A stretch of DNA of 55,348 nucleotides, from the NCBI GenBank assembly GCA_910577645.1, contig CAJTOL010000020.1, positions 1 through 55,348 of the forward strand, read 5' to 3'. Each line of letters starts with the position of its first letter. The first letter of the stretch is position 1. The stretch is from an uncultured Lachnospiraceae bacterium. Its GTDB lineage: Bacteria; Bacillota; Clostridia; Lachnospirales; Lachnospiraceae. The position numbers were made by a program, and so were the translations under genes. Below, piece by piece: positions 34,127-42,235 of this stretch. A model generated the notes under the pieces. It did no database searches, was not told the DNA's origin, and worked only from the letters and a program-made list of their open reading frames with translations.

Positions 34127-34202
34127 AGGGGGGCCGCAAAATGAAACCAGGGACATCTGTTAATAGAAAGTCCCGTTATTTCATTTTGCGGCATCCCCTG
34201 TT
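34127..34202. terminator. Intergenic repeat copy 3; long hairpin between convergent genes
   Basis: The outer stem CCGCAAAATGAAA / TTTCATTTTGCGG (about 34134-34146 with 34179-34191) encloses GGGAC/GTCCC and a loop with TTAATAGAAA. The right half matches copy 1 closely (AATAGAAAGTCCC, then ATTTTGCGGCAT and CCCTG). It lies between the lipoprotein gene and glgB, which face each other. Confidence 0.85.
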
Positions 34203-34227
34203 ATTTTTAAGTTTAAATATGAATTTT

Positions 34228-36138
34228 TTAGAATCGGAAAACCGCGGTTCCGTAAGCAGAAAGCGGATAATCAAAGGAGTAAGGCTGCCCGTCACATTCG
34301 CCCAGGGAGGCCTTATAGCCTGGAGCCTGGGAGGCGGAAAGCATACCATGTTCGCTGTCTAACACTAAGGTGTATTTTCCCTTTTTCGGCACGCCCACCC
34401 GATAATCAGGCCGTTCTACCGGAGTAAAATTGATGACGAATAAAAGGCTTTTTTTGCCGGTTTCGTCCCGGCGGATAAAGCTGAAAATACTGCGATCTCC
34501 ATCATTGGCATTGATCCACTGAAAACCGTCCCAGTCATTATCCATACTGTAAAGAGCAGGGAATTTGCGGTATAGATGAAGCAGATCCTTTACATAGGAT
34601 TGCAGCTCCTTGTGCCGGTCCTCTTCTAAAAGATGCCAGTCCAGCGCTACCTTTTCGTCCCACTCGTGCCACTGACCAAATTCCTGACCCATAAACAAAA
34701 GCTTTTTGCCGGGATGCCCTATCATAAAGGTATAACCGGCCTTTAAATTAGCAAATTTATCATCATACAGCCCGGGCATTTTGTTTATCATGGAACATTT
34801 TAAATGGACAACCTCGTCATGAGACAATACCAGAATAAAATTTTCACTGGTAAAGTAGGTAAGGCCAAAAGTCATCTTATTATGGTTATACTTGCGGAAA
34901 TAGGGATCCAGCTTCATATATTCCAGGAAATCGTGCATCCAGCCCATATTCCACTTAAAGGAGAAGCCCAGGCCGTCATCCTCTGGCTTGTGAGTTACCT
35001 TGGGCCAGGCAGTGGATTCTTCGGCAATCATCATAGCGCCGTTTTCGCGGCCTAACAGGACACTGTTTAAATGCTTAAAAAATTCAATCGCTTCCAGATT
35101 CTGATTTCCGCCGTAACGGTTAGCAATCCATTCTCCGTCTCTGCGTCCATAATCCAAATACAGCATAGAAGCAACAGCATCGACACGAAGCCCGTCTACG
35201 TGGAACTTTTCTACCCAGTAGATGGCATTAGCAATGAGAAAATTTTTGACTTCATTTTTTCCGTAATCGAAAACCTTGGTCCCCCAATCCGGGTGCTCCC
35301 CTTTTCTGGGATCTGGGTATTCGTAGAGAGCCTGGCCGTCAAAATCGGCCAGCCCATGGGCATCCTTAGGGAAGTGGGCCGGAACCCAGTCTAAGATAAC
35401 GCCGATTCCCTGCTTATGTAGGTAATTAACAAAATACATAAAATCCTGGGGAAGGCCATAACGGGATGTAGGAGCAAAATAACCGGTAACCTGATAACCC
35501 CAAGAACCGTCAAAAGGATGCTCTGCAATCCCCATAAGTTCAACGTGGGTGTAGCCCATTTCTTTTACGTAGGCCGCCAATTGGTGTGCAGCTTCTTTAT
35601 AAGTGTAGTATCCATCTTTTTCTGGCCGGTTTGCCTTACGCCAGGAGCCCAGATGAACCTCATAAATACTCAAAGGCGCCTTTGCCTGTACTGTGGAGGT
35701 GCGGGCGGCCATCCATTTTTCATCACTCCATTTAAAACCGTCGATCTCAGCGGTAACAGAAGCAGTGCCGGGACGGTATTCCGCACTGAAGGCATAGGGA
35801 TCGGCTTTAAACAATATCTTACCGGAAGAAGTGGTAATGGCATATTTGTATAACTGTCCCTGCGTCATCTTAGGAATAAAAATCTCCCAGATGCCGGAAT
35901 CTTCAAGAACTGCCATGGGATTGGCATCCGGGTTCCAGCCGTTAAAATCTCCCACCAGGCTTACCTGGGCAGCATGGGGGGCCCAGACGGCAAAGTACAT
36001 TCCCTGCTGTTTTTTGTAGATTCTGGGGTGAGCTCCTAATTTCTCATAGATTTCATAGTGGGTTCCCTGGCCGAAAAGATAGCGATCCAATTCTGTAATG
36101 AATCCTGTTCCGACCTGCTTTTTTGCTTTTTGTGGCAT
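34228..36138 (-). CDS. glgB: 1,4-alpha-glucan (glycogen) branching enzyme
   Basis: The 636-residue enzyme transfers alpha-1,4 chains to alpha-1,6 branch points in glycogen. The N-terminal CBM48-type module has YFAVWAPHAAQVSLVGDFNGW. The GH13 barrel has the four usual regions, including DWVPAHFPKD, DGLRVDAVASMLYLDY (nucleophile Asp), MIAEESTAWP (acid/base Glu) and LSHDEVVH. The all-beta C-terminal domain is complete. ATG 36138 is preferred because GAGAGG precedes it; an upstream ATG at 36156 has no ribosome site. It lies 21 bases after the GH13 gene at 36160. No other glg genes are in the window. Confidence 0.96.
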   Translation of the reverse strand: MPQKAKKQVGTGFITELDRYLFGQGTHYEIYEKLGAHPRIYKKQQGMYFAVWAPHAAQVSLVGDFNGWNPDANPMAVLEDSGIWEIFIPKMTQGQLYKYAITTSSGKILFKADPYAFSAEYRPGTASVTAEIDGFKWSDEKWMAARTSTVQAKAPLSIYEVHLGSWRKANRPEKDGYYTYKEAAHQLAAYVKEMGYTHVELMGIAEHPFDGSWGYQVTGYFAPTSRYGLPQDFMYFVNYLHKQGIGVILDWVPAHFPKDAHGLADFDGQALYEYPDPRKGEHPDWGTKVFDYGKNEVKNFLIANAIYWVEKFHVDGLRVDAVASMLYLDYGRRDGEWIANRYGGNQNLEAIEFFKHLNSVLLGRENGAMMIAEESTAWPKVTHKPEDDGLGFSFKWNMGWMHDFLEYMKLDPYFRKYNHNKMTFGLTYFTSENFILVLSHDEVVHLKCSMINKMPGLYDDKFANLKAGYTFMIGHPGKKLLFMGQEFGQWHEWDEKVALDWHLLEEDRHKELQSYVKDLLHLYRKFPALYSMDNDWDGFQWINANDGDRSIFSFIRRDETGKKSLLFVINFTPVERPDYRVGVPKKGKYTLVLDSEHGMLSASQAPGYKASLGECDGQPYSFDYPLSAYGTAVFRF

Positions 36139-36159
36139 GACAAATCCTCTCTCCAATCT

Positions 36160-37494
36160 TTAGCCCAGGTTTACTTTCAGGAGGGTACCATCGCAGGGCT
36201 TTAAAGAAAGGGTAATTTTATTATCCATAACCGGAATCACGGAACCGGAAAGAAGGTCAGAAGCCTGGGCAGCGTGAACCGGGAGTGGTACGGTAACAAC
36301 AGCCTCCTGTTCATCATTGTTTACAACGGTAATAAGAACAGAAGATTCTCCATGGCGGGCAAAGGAATACTGCCGGTTGGTCAAAAGCAGCTCCTGATAG
36401 CGGCCGTGGTGAAGGGCATCTTCTTTGGAATGAATTTCTCCAAGAAGGGAAATCTTATCGGTCAGCTGGCAGTGAAGCTTTTTCTCATCTGCAATGGAAA
36501 TAGCGGGACGCAGCTCATCATCGCTCCATTTGGTTCGCTGTCCGGAGAGTCCCCACTCGCCGCCGTAATAAATAGACGGAATTCCGGGCAGGGTAAAGAG
36601 GCACAGATAGATGGGGAACAAATGATCCTTGTTACGAAGTTTGCTGGCAATTCGATCCTCATCGTGGTTGTCTACAAAGGTATAAAGATCACGGCCTATC
36701 GCCTCAAGACGGCGGACATTATGGGCAATCTCAAAAAAGTTATGGTCATTAAAGCCGGAATAAAGGCTTTTGTGAAGCTCATAGTTGGTAACAGAATGGA
36801 GCATCTCCTGGTTGACCCAGCGGGAATAATCGCCGTGAATTACCTCTCCCATAAGCCAAAAATCCGCTTTCATACGGCTGGTGTGCTGGCGAAGCTCTTT
36901 CATAAAGCCGAAATCCAATACATTAGCACAATCCAGCCGGATACCATCGATATCAAATTCGTCAACCCAGAACTGGATTACCTCAAACAAATAAGCCTTT
37001 ACAGCAGGATTGTACAGGTTTAATGCAGGCAGAATATAGTGCCCCTGCCATGCCTCATAGCCAAAGGGATCTCCCAGAGGGCTGTTCCAGTCGAAATTAA
37101 CGCCTTTGTACCAATCCTTGTAAGGGGAGTCCCATTTCTTTTCCTGAATATCTTTAAATGCAAAAAATTCCCGGCCTGTATGGTTAAATACACCATCTAC
37201 CACCACCTTAACATCTGCCTGGTGGCAGAGACGGACAAATTCTTTAAAATCATCATTATCCCCCAGGCGGCGATCCACCAGCTTGTAATCCCGGGTATCA
37301 TATCCGTGGGTGGAAGACTCAAACAGAGGGCCAATATAAATGGCGCCGCAGCCTAAAGAGCGGATATGGGGAATCCAGTCCTTCAGCTCTTCAAAACGGT
37401 GAACCACCTGCGGGTCGTTATTCTCCTTGGGGGAACCTGTCATTCCCAAGGGGTACATGTGATAAAATACGCGGTTTTCATACCAAGTGCTCAT
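36160..37494 (-). CDS. GH13 alpha-amylase-family glycosidase
   Basis: The 444-residue intracellular enzyme (no signal peptide) has GH13 regions VVDGVFNHTG, GIRLDCANVLDFG (catalytic Asp), FWLMGEVIHGD (Glu) and FVDNHDEDRI. A short C-terminal beta domain follows. It likely acts on maltodextrins or glycogen-derived chains; specificity cannot be fixed from sequence. It is first in a two-gene transcript with glgB, which supports a role in storage-glucan metabolism. The 440-residue length is short because no N-terminal CBM is present. Confidence 0.92.
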   Translation of the reverse strand: MSTWYENRVFYHMYPLGMTGSPKENNDPQVVHRFEELKDWIPHIRSLGCGAIYIGPLFESSTHGYDTRDYKLVDRRLGDNDDFKEFVRLCHQADVKVVVDGVFNHTGREFFAFKDIQEKKWDSPYKDWYKGVNFDWNSPLGDPFGYEAWQGHYILPALNLYNPAVKAYLFEVIQFWVDEFDIDGIRLDCANVLDFGFMKELRQHTSRMKADFWLMGEVIHGDYSRWVNQEMLHSVTNYELHKSLYSGFNDHNFFEIAHNVRRLEAIGRDLYTFVDNHDEDRIASKLRNKDHLFPIYLCLFTLPGIPSIYYGGEWGLSGQRTKWSDDELRPAISIADEKKLHCQLTDKISLLGEIHSKEDALHHGRYQELLLTNRQYSFARHGESSVLITVVNNDEQEAVVTVPLPVHAAQASDLLSGSVIPVMDNKITLSLKPCDGTLLKVNLG

Positions 37495-37537
37495 ATGCTT
37501 ATCCTCCTGATAGTTATGCAGCCCAATGCAATTTTAG

Positions 37538-37756
37538 TCACACCAATTCCTGGTTTTTCAAGCGTCTTAAAAGAAATTGGTAACGGAGCTGGGCAGCGTT
37601 TAATTCATAAATATAACAGTCAATGAGGGTAGGATCCACTACCTGTTCAAAGTGATTCTGAGCGGTTATAATAGCCCGCTTGCTGCGCTCAATTTCCCCG
37701 CGTAGCTTTTTCGTTTCCGGGGAAAGAAGCAGAGGTTTTTTACGCAATCCAATCAT
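37538..37756 (-). CDS. DUF2508 (YaaL-like) small protein
   Basis: The 72-residue helical protein contains the pattern ARxxFEQVVDPxLIDCYIYE with AAQLRYQFLLRRLK, typical of the DUF2508/YaaL family of unknown function. Start ATG 37756 is preferred over ATG 37771, because GGGAGATG stands 8 bases before it. It is 44 bases upstream of the GH13 gene and may share its transcript. In other Firmicutes it lies near recR; no such gene is seen here. Confidence 0.75.
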   Translation of the reverse strand: MIGLRKKPLLLSPETKKLRGEIERSKRAIITAQNHFEQVVDPTLIDCYIYELNAAQLRYQFLLRRLKNQELV

Positions 37757-37888
37757 GATATCATCTCCCAAATATTGTTAATGGTAGTATACCTGGGAAA
37801 TGGAAAATTATTCACGTGATGGTAATAAGTCAGGGCTAAACCGGCTTGACCTTGACAGCTGCCTACGGGGGCAAATATCTGCAGCTTG

Positions 37889-38311
37889 TTATATCTGCTG
37901 CAAATTTGATGGTCCGTCAGCCTGCTGTGGAGGATTTGACTTATCTGCCGCCGGGGGTTGTGCCTGGGACTGAGGGATACCGGCCTGATAGAGAAGAATA
38001 TGCTGCAGCATCCGGCCAAAGTCCATAAGCTGCCGGGTACTCTGCTCAATGGTCAGGTAATAATAATTGGCAGTGCCTTCCTGGCGGGAGTCCACCATCC
38101 CTGCATCTTTTAAAATTTTTAGATGATGAGAAACAGCGGGACGGGACAAGTGGGTCTTTTTTGTAATCTCATTGACATTCATTCCCTTTTGATTGGGGAA
38201 GGAGGCAATAGAAAGAGCCTCCACAATACCAAGGCGGACTTCGTCACCTAAAGCGATAAAAAGAGGCATGCAGCTATGAAATTTACTCTTTAAATCTCCG
38301 TTCTCAAACAA
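37889..38311 (-). CDS. ArsR-family transcriptional regulator
   Basis: In the 140-residue repressor-type protein, residues 12-100 form a winged helix with FIALGDEVRLGIVEAL, recognition helix THLSRPAVSHHLKILKDAG and wing RQEGTANYYYL. There is no obvious metal-binding CxC motif, so a non-metal signal is likely. The Gln/Pro/Ala-rich tail (113-140) is unusual. The start is TTG 38311 with AAAGGAGG 7 bases upstream. The gene is divergent from the Tad pilus operon, whose promoter lies 120 bases away. Confidence 0.87.
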   Translation of the reverse strand: MFENGDLKSKFHSCMPLFIALGDEVRLGIVEALSIASFPNQKGMNVNEITKKTHLSRPAVSHHLKILKDAGMVDSRQEGTANYYYLTIEQSTRQLMDFGRMLQHILLYQAGIPQSQAQPPAADKSNPPQQADGPSNLQQI

Positions 38312-38434
38312 GGCGCTCCTCCTTTGGTTTAAAAAATTAAACTAAGTATATTTTACCACTACAAAGGTGGTACGTCAACGAAAAGTGTACAAAAGACACA
38401 AAAAATAATGCAAAAATAATTTTAGAAATAGTGC

Positions 38435-38463
38435 TTGACAAATCATATTTTTAGGAGCATAAT
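38435..38463 (+). promoter_or_regulatory. Promoter of the Tad pilus operon
   Basis: TTGACA (38435-38440), 17 bases, CATAAT (38458-38463). Transcription should begin near 38470 and gives a leader of about 200 bases before the first gene. Confidence 0.75.
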
Positions 38464-38469
38464 AAGCTC

Positions 38470-38632
38470 ACCATTTCAAATCGCCAGCCGCAGTCGCGGG
38501 ATCTGAGGCGTATGGTATTATCAAATTTAACCGTTAGATTACTGGACGGTTCAGCCCATATCGGGTATGGTTTCAAACAGACTTGCAACAAATTTATTAA
38601 AATGATCTGTATCAGTGTGTGATTAAGGAGGG
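38470..38632 (+). promoter_or_regulatory. Structured leader RNA of the Tad operon; possible riboswitch
   Basis: Three nested stems stack in 38470-38516: ACCAT/ATGGT outside, CGCC/GGCG in the middle and CCGC/GCGG with an AGTC loop inside. A second hairpin AACCGT/ACGGTT (38529-38551) and CCC/GGG (38555-38565) follow. A second ATGGT at 38567-38571 could compete for the ACCAT at the start, offering a switch. I cannot match it to a known riboswitch consensus, including both c-di-GMP classes. Confidence 0.6.
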
Positions 38633-38667
38633 TTTATGGGGATTATTTAACATTAGCAACAGGAGCA

Positions 38668-39150
38668 ATGCTGGCTGGGGCGGCCGCCTGGGATTTGTGG
38701 ACTCATAAAATTCCCAATTGGTGGCTGGGATTCTGGCTGGTTCAGATTTTGTTTCCGCTTTTGGGAGCGGGAGCTTCCGGCATACTGCAATTTTTAGCCG
38801 GCGCTGCCATAGCAGCGACAGTAACAGGAATAGGTTTCTATTTCCGCATCATAGGCGCAGGGGATTCTAAGCTGATAGCATTGATGTGCGGTTATCTGGG
38901 AATCGGCAGGGGATTTCAGACTGCTGCCGCAGGATTCATCATCGGAGCCATCTGGTCATTGGGAAAGCTGATCTATTACCGGCAGGCCAGACGGCGTCTA
39001 GGTTATTTCATTGCCTGGCTCAGGCAAAGTATTCAGACACAGGAAAGGATCCCGTATTTTCAAAAGGATCGGGACGGGGATCAGGCGGTAATTCCGCTGG
39101 CGGTCTGCTTTTTAGGAGGATTCCTTGTCACGGTTTTTATGAGGAAATAG
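38668..39150 (+). CDS. Prepilin peptidase (A24 family, CpaA/TadV-like), possible frameshift at its start
   Basis: The 160-residue membrane peptidase matures Flp-type pilins. The two catalytic Asp stand in WDLWTHKIPNWW and GAGDSKLIAL, with about five helices. The visible start ATG 38668 leaves only 8 residues before the catalytic Asp region, too few for the usual first helix. The frame is open upstream and encodes DYLTLATGAM, and a well-placed ribosome site AAGGAGG stands before ATG 38636. That ATG is one base out of frame and reads ATGGGGATTATTTAA. One extra G would join the two. The gene may be expressed from 38668 with AGGAG very close, or be mutated. Confidence 0.75.
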   Translation: MLAGAAAWDLWTHKIPNWWLGFWLVQILFPLLGAGASGILQFLAGAAIAATVTGIGFYFRIIGAGDSKLIALMCGYLGIGRGFQTAAAGFIIGAIWSLGKLIYYRQARRRLGYFIAWLRQSIQTQERIPYFQKDRDGDQAVIPLAVCFLGGFLVTVFMRK

Positions 39151-39176
39151 GGAGAAAAATCTGGGAAGGAGAGTTT

Positions 39177-40184
39177 ATGAAGCGTGTAATAGCGGTTTAT
39201 GATATAGACCCTTTTTATGCGGATCGATTTGCTAAGGTTGCCAATCAGAGAGAAACAGTACCTTTTACGATTATTGCATTTACTACCATTGAAAAGCTGA
39301 AGGCCTATATGGAGGGAAACCGGGTGGAGATCCTGCTTGTGGACAGAAAGGCAGTGGATTTGGTACAGGATTTGCCGGCCAGGCAGATTCTGACACTGTC
39401 GGACGGCGAAATCGTGCCGGCAGATGATCAGCTTTCCAGTATTTATAAGTATCAGTCCGCAGACGGGATTTTGAGGGAGGTGATGACTTGTTACCATGTA
39501 GATCCGGATTCGGATATGGTTCCGGTGGGAACACCCAGCCGCTTAGTTGGAGTGTATTCTCCAATAAACCGGTGCTTTAAGACTGCCTTTTGTCTGATTA
39601 TGGGACAGCTTTTATCCAAAGAGCAGAGGGTTTTATATTTGAACCTGGAGGATTGTTCGGCTCTTGGAAAGCTGATGCCGGACAGCTTTAAAGGAGATTT
39701 GTCGGATGCCTTTTACTATTATCAGCAAGGCCTTTATAACTGGGTGAAAATAGCTACAATGGTCTACACTTGGGGAACTCTGGACTACATCGCTCCGGCC
39801 AGATATCCGGAGGATCTGTCCAGGATGAGTTCCGGCCAGGTAGCAGAGTTTTTAGAATGTGTAGCCGGAGAAGGAGTATATGACACGATTGTGGTAGATA
39901 TTGGCCAGTATGGAAGGCTGGCGGCGGACATTCTGGATGTATGCCAAAAGGTCTATATGCCGGTGAGGGAGGACAGTATATCCAGCCTTAAGGTGGAAAC
40001 ATTCCAGGATTATCTTGAGGCTTCAGGGAGAAAGAAGCTGCTGGAACGGATTCAAAAGGTAAAGCTTCCCAATCCGGGGAGGCTAAGCAGCCGGGATAAC
40101 TATCTGGATCAGCTTATGTGGGGAGAATTGGCAGACTATGTACGCCAGCTATTAAGGGGGAAAACGGAATGGAGCGGGCCTTAA
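39177..40184 (+). CDS. tadZ: TadZ/CpaE-like protein with degenerate ATPase
   Basis: The 335-residue protein has an N-terminal half like an atypical receiver (residues 1-115). The second half is MinD/ParA-like, in which the P-loop is altered (GVYSPINRCFKTAF, keeping Lys-Thr) and the later YDTIVVDIGQYG matches the Walker B region. TadZ proteins localise Tad secretion machinery at the pole. Start ATG 39177 follows GGAAGGAG. It overlaps tadA by 16 bases. The degenerate P-loop suggests nucleotide binding without normal turnover (inference). Confidence 0.85.
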   Translation: MKRVIAVYDIDPFYADRFAKVANQRETVPFTIIAFTTIEKLKAYMEGNRVEILLVDRKAVDLVQDLPARQILTLSDGEIVPADDQLSSIYKYQSADGILREVMTCYHVDPDSDMVPVGTPSRLVGVYSPINRCFKTAFCLIMGQLLSKEQRVLYLNLEDCSALGKLMPDSFKGDLSDAFYYYQQGLYNWVKIATMVYTWGTLDYIAPARYPEDLSRMSSGQVAEFLECVAGEGVYDTIVVDIGQYGRLAADILDVCQKVYMPVREDSISSLKVETFQDYLEASGRKKLLERIQKVKLPNPGRLSSRDNYLDQLMWGELADYVRQLLRGKTEWSGP

Positions 40185-41482
40185 ACAGAAAGGAAAGAAA
40201 AGCAGAAAAGGAATCTGCTATACATCAGGCAATGGGGATATTGCGCCCCGGACTGATGGAAAAGCTCCAGGAGCAGGCCTATTTGGCAGATGAAGAACTA
40301 AAGGAGCTGATTGACCAGGAAATTTTTGACTACGGGCGCAGGGAATATCTGCCTCTTTCTGCCAGAGAAAAACTGGGACAGAGGTTGTTTGATTCCTTCC
40401 GCCGTCTGGATATATTACAGGAGCTGGTAGACGATAAAACAGTAACGGAAATTATGGTAAATGGCAGGGATCAGATTTTTATTGAAAAATCCGGAAGGAC
40501 CGAGCAGTGGGGCAGGGGATTTGAGACAACCGAGCAGCTGGAGGATATGATTCAACAGATTGTCAGCCGGGTAAACAGGATGGTAAATGCATCGTCCCCC
40601 ATTGTAGATGCCCGTTTAGAGGACGGATCCCGGGTGCATATTGTACTTCCGCCTATAGCCCTGGACGGCCCTGCCGTTACCATCCGGAAATTCCCAGAAC
40701 CGATTACCATGTCCCGGCTGATAAAGCTGGGCTCTGTTACAGAAGAGGCAGTGGGATTTTTGGGAAAGCTGGTGGCCTCCGGTTACAACATTTTTATATG
40801 CGGCGGGACCAATTCAGGAAAAAGTACATTTCTAAATGCTTTGTCAGCCCTGATTCCGGCGGAAGAGCGAATTATAACCATAGAGGATTCGGCAGAACTG
40901 CAAATCCAGCAGATTCCCAATCTGGTTCGATTAGAGACCCGCAACGCCAATGGGGAAGGAGAAGGGGCGGTTACGATTCGGGATTTAATTCGGGCAGCTC
41001 TCCGTATGAACCCCTCCCGGATCATCGTAGGGGAGGTTCGGGGAGGGGAGGCGCTGGAGATGCTTCAGGCTATGAACACGGGCCACGACGGTAGCATGTC
41101 TACAGGCCATGGAAACAGCCCCAGGGATATGCTGTCCCGCCTGGAAACTATGGTTTTGACGGGGGCAGAGCTTCCGCTGCAGGCAGTACGGAGCCAGATA
41201 AGCTCTGCAATTGATATCCTGATCCATTTAGGCAGGCTTCGGGATCGGAGCAGACGAATTTTGATGATTGCTGAGATTGGAGGAATAAAGGATGGAGAAA
41301 TTACGCTTAATCCCCTGTATGAATTTCAGGAAAAGACAGAGAAGGAAGAGGGAGGACAAGAAACAGGAAAGAATGCCTCCCGGAAACCGAGATGCCGGAC
41401 AGACCAGGTTAAAGGCAGTCTGGAAAAAGTGGGGGAACTTCAAAACAGGGACAAGCTTACAGCCGCAGGCTATCAGCTATGA
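40169..41482 (+). CDS. tadA: TadA/CpaF pilus assembly ATPase
   Basis: This 437-residue secretion ATPase drives Flp pilus assembly. N-terminal residues 1-130 are helical with VTEIMVNGRDQIFIEK; the ATPase core has Walker A CGGTNSGKST (about 211-220), Asp box IITIEDSAEL, Walker B RIIVGEVRGGEAL and His box MNTGHDGSMSTGH. It acts at the cytoplasmic face with TadB and TadC. ATG 40169 follows AGGGGGAAAAC and lies inside the tadZ end. It overlaps the putative tadB start extensively. Confidence 0.96.
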   Translation: MERALNRKERKAEKESAIHQAMGILRPGLMEKLQEQAYLADEELKELIDQEIFDYGRREYLPLSAREKLGQRLFDSFRRLDILQELVDDKTVTEIMVNGRDQIFIEKSGRTEQWGRGFETTEQLEDMIQQIVSRVNRMVNASSPIVDARLEDGSRVHIVLPPIALDGPAVTIRKFPEPITMSRLIKLGSVTEEAVGFLGKLVASGYNIFICGGTNSGKSTFLNALSALIPAEERIITIEDSAELQIQQIPNLVRLETRNANGEGEGAVTIRDLIRAALRMNPSRIIVGEVRGGEALEMLQAMNTGHDGSMSTGHGNSPRDMLSRLETMVLTGAELPLQAVRSQISSAIDILIHLGRLRDRSRRILMIAEIGGIKDGEITLNPLYEFQEKTEKEEGGQETGKNASRKPRCRTDQVKGSLEKVGELQNRDKLTAAGYQL

Positions 41483-42212
41483 TACATATCGCTTGACAAT
41501 AAAAGAATGGATAATGTCGGCGGCTGCAGGATTGGGATGCTGCGGCGCTGCTGCCTATACCTTTTACCGGAGCGGCAGGGTATTTCTCTTTCTGTCCCCT
41601 TTGGGGCTTCTCTATCCGTTCTATTATAAAAAAGAACTATGTAAAAAGAGGAAAGAACGGTTGAAAAGTGAATTTAAAGAAGGAGTCCTGATTTTGGCAG
41701 CTTCCTTAAGCGCAGGGTATTCCATAGAAAATGCGCTGTCAGCCAGTGTGACGGAGCTGAACATGCTTTACGGCCCTCAGGGAATGCTTGCGGTGGAGTT
41801 TGCGGATATGGCCAGACAGATTGGGTTGAATCGGACAGCAGAGCAGGCCTTTGAAAGCTTTGCAGAGCGCAGCGGGATAGAAGAGATCAGAAGCTTTGTT
41901 CAGGTACTTACTGTGGCAAAACGCAGCGGCGGAGAACTGGTATCCATTATGAGCCGAACCGCAGATTCTATTCGTGACAAAATACAGGTTCATGAGGAAA
42001 TCAGAACAATGACTGCTTCACGGCGGTTAGAACAGCGGATTATGAATCTGCTGCCGTTTTTCATTATTCTATATATTGATATGACTTCCCCTGGTTTCTT
42101 TGACTTAATGTATACCACCGCCACAGGATGCTTTCTTATGACCGGATGTCTGGTAATCTATGTAACGGCAATTTGGCTGTCCGGCCGGATTCTGGATATA
42201 GGGATATCTTAA
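41373..42212 (+). CDS. tadB: TadB-like inner-membrane platform protein (start uncertain)
   Basis: The protein of about 279 residues contains the T2SF/GspF-type domain (EFKEGVLILAASLSAGYSIENAL and IGLNRTAEQAFESFA) and about four membrane helices. The family-like N-terminal segment YDTYRLTIKEW requires a start upstream of 41480, inside tadA. The best candidate is ATG 41373 with AGGAAAG before it, giving a 110-base overlap; TTG 41493 would lose the conserved segment. Together with the next gene it forms the membrane platform on which TadA works. Confidence 0.8.
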   Translation: MPPGNRDAGQTRLKAVWKKWGNFKTGTSLQPQAISYDTYRLTIKEWIMSAAAGLGCCGAAAYTFYRSGRVFLFLSPLGLLYPFYYKKELCKKRKERLKSEFKEGVLILAASLSAGYSIENALSASVTELNMLYGPQGMLAVEFADMARQIGLNRTAEQAFESFAERSGIEEIRSFVQVLTVAKRSGGELVSIMSRTADSIRDKIQVHEEIRTMTASRRLEQRIMNLLPFFIILYIDMTSPGFFDLMYTTATGCFLMTGCLVIYVTAIWLSGRILDIGIS

Positions 42213-42235
42213 TATCTTAAAAGAAAAGGAGCGGA

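Noticed and set aside
38470..38632. c-di-GMP riboswitch in front of the Tad operon
   Set aside because: Neither the GEMM-I core nor the class II pseudoknot pattern can be found, so only an unassigned structured leader is reported.
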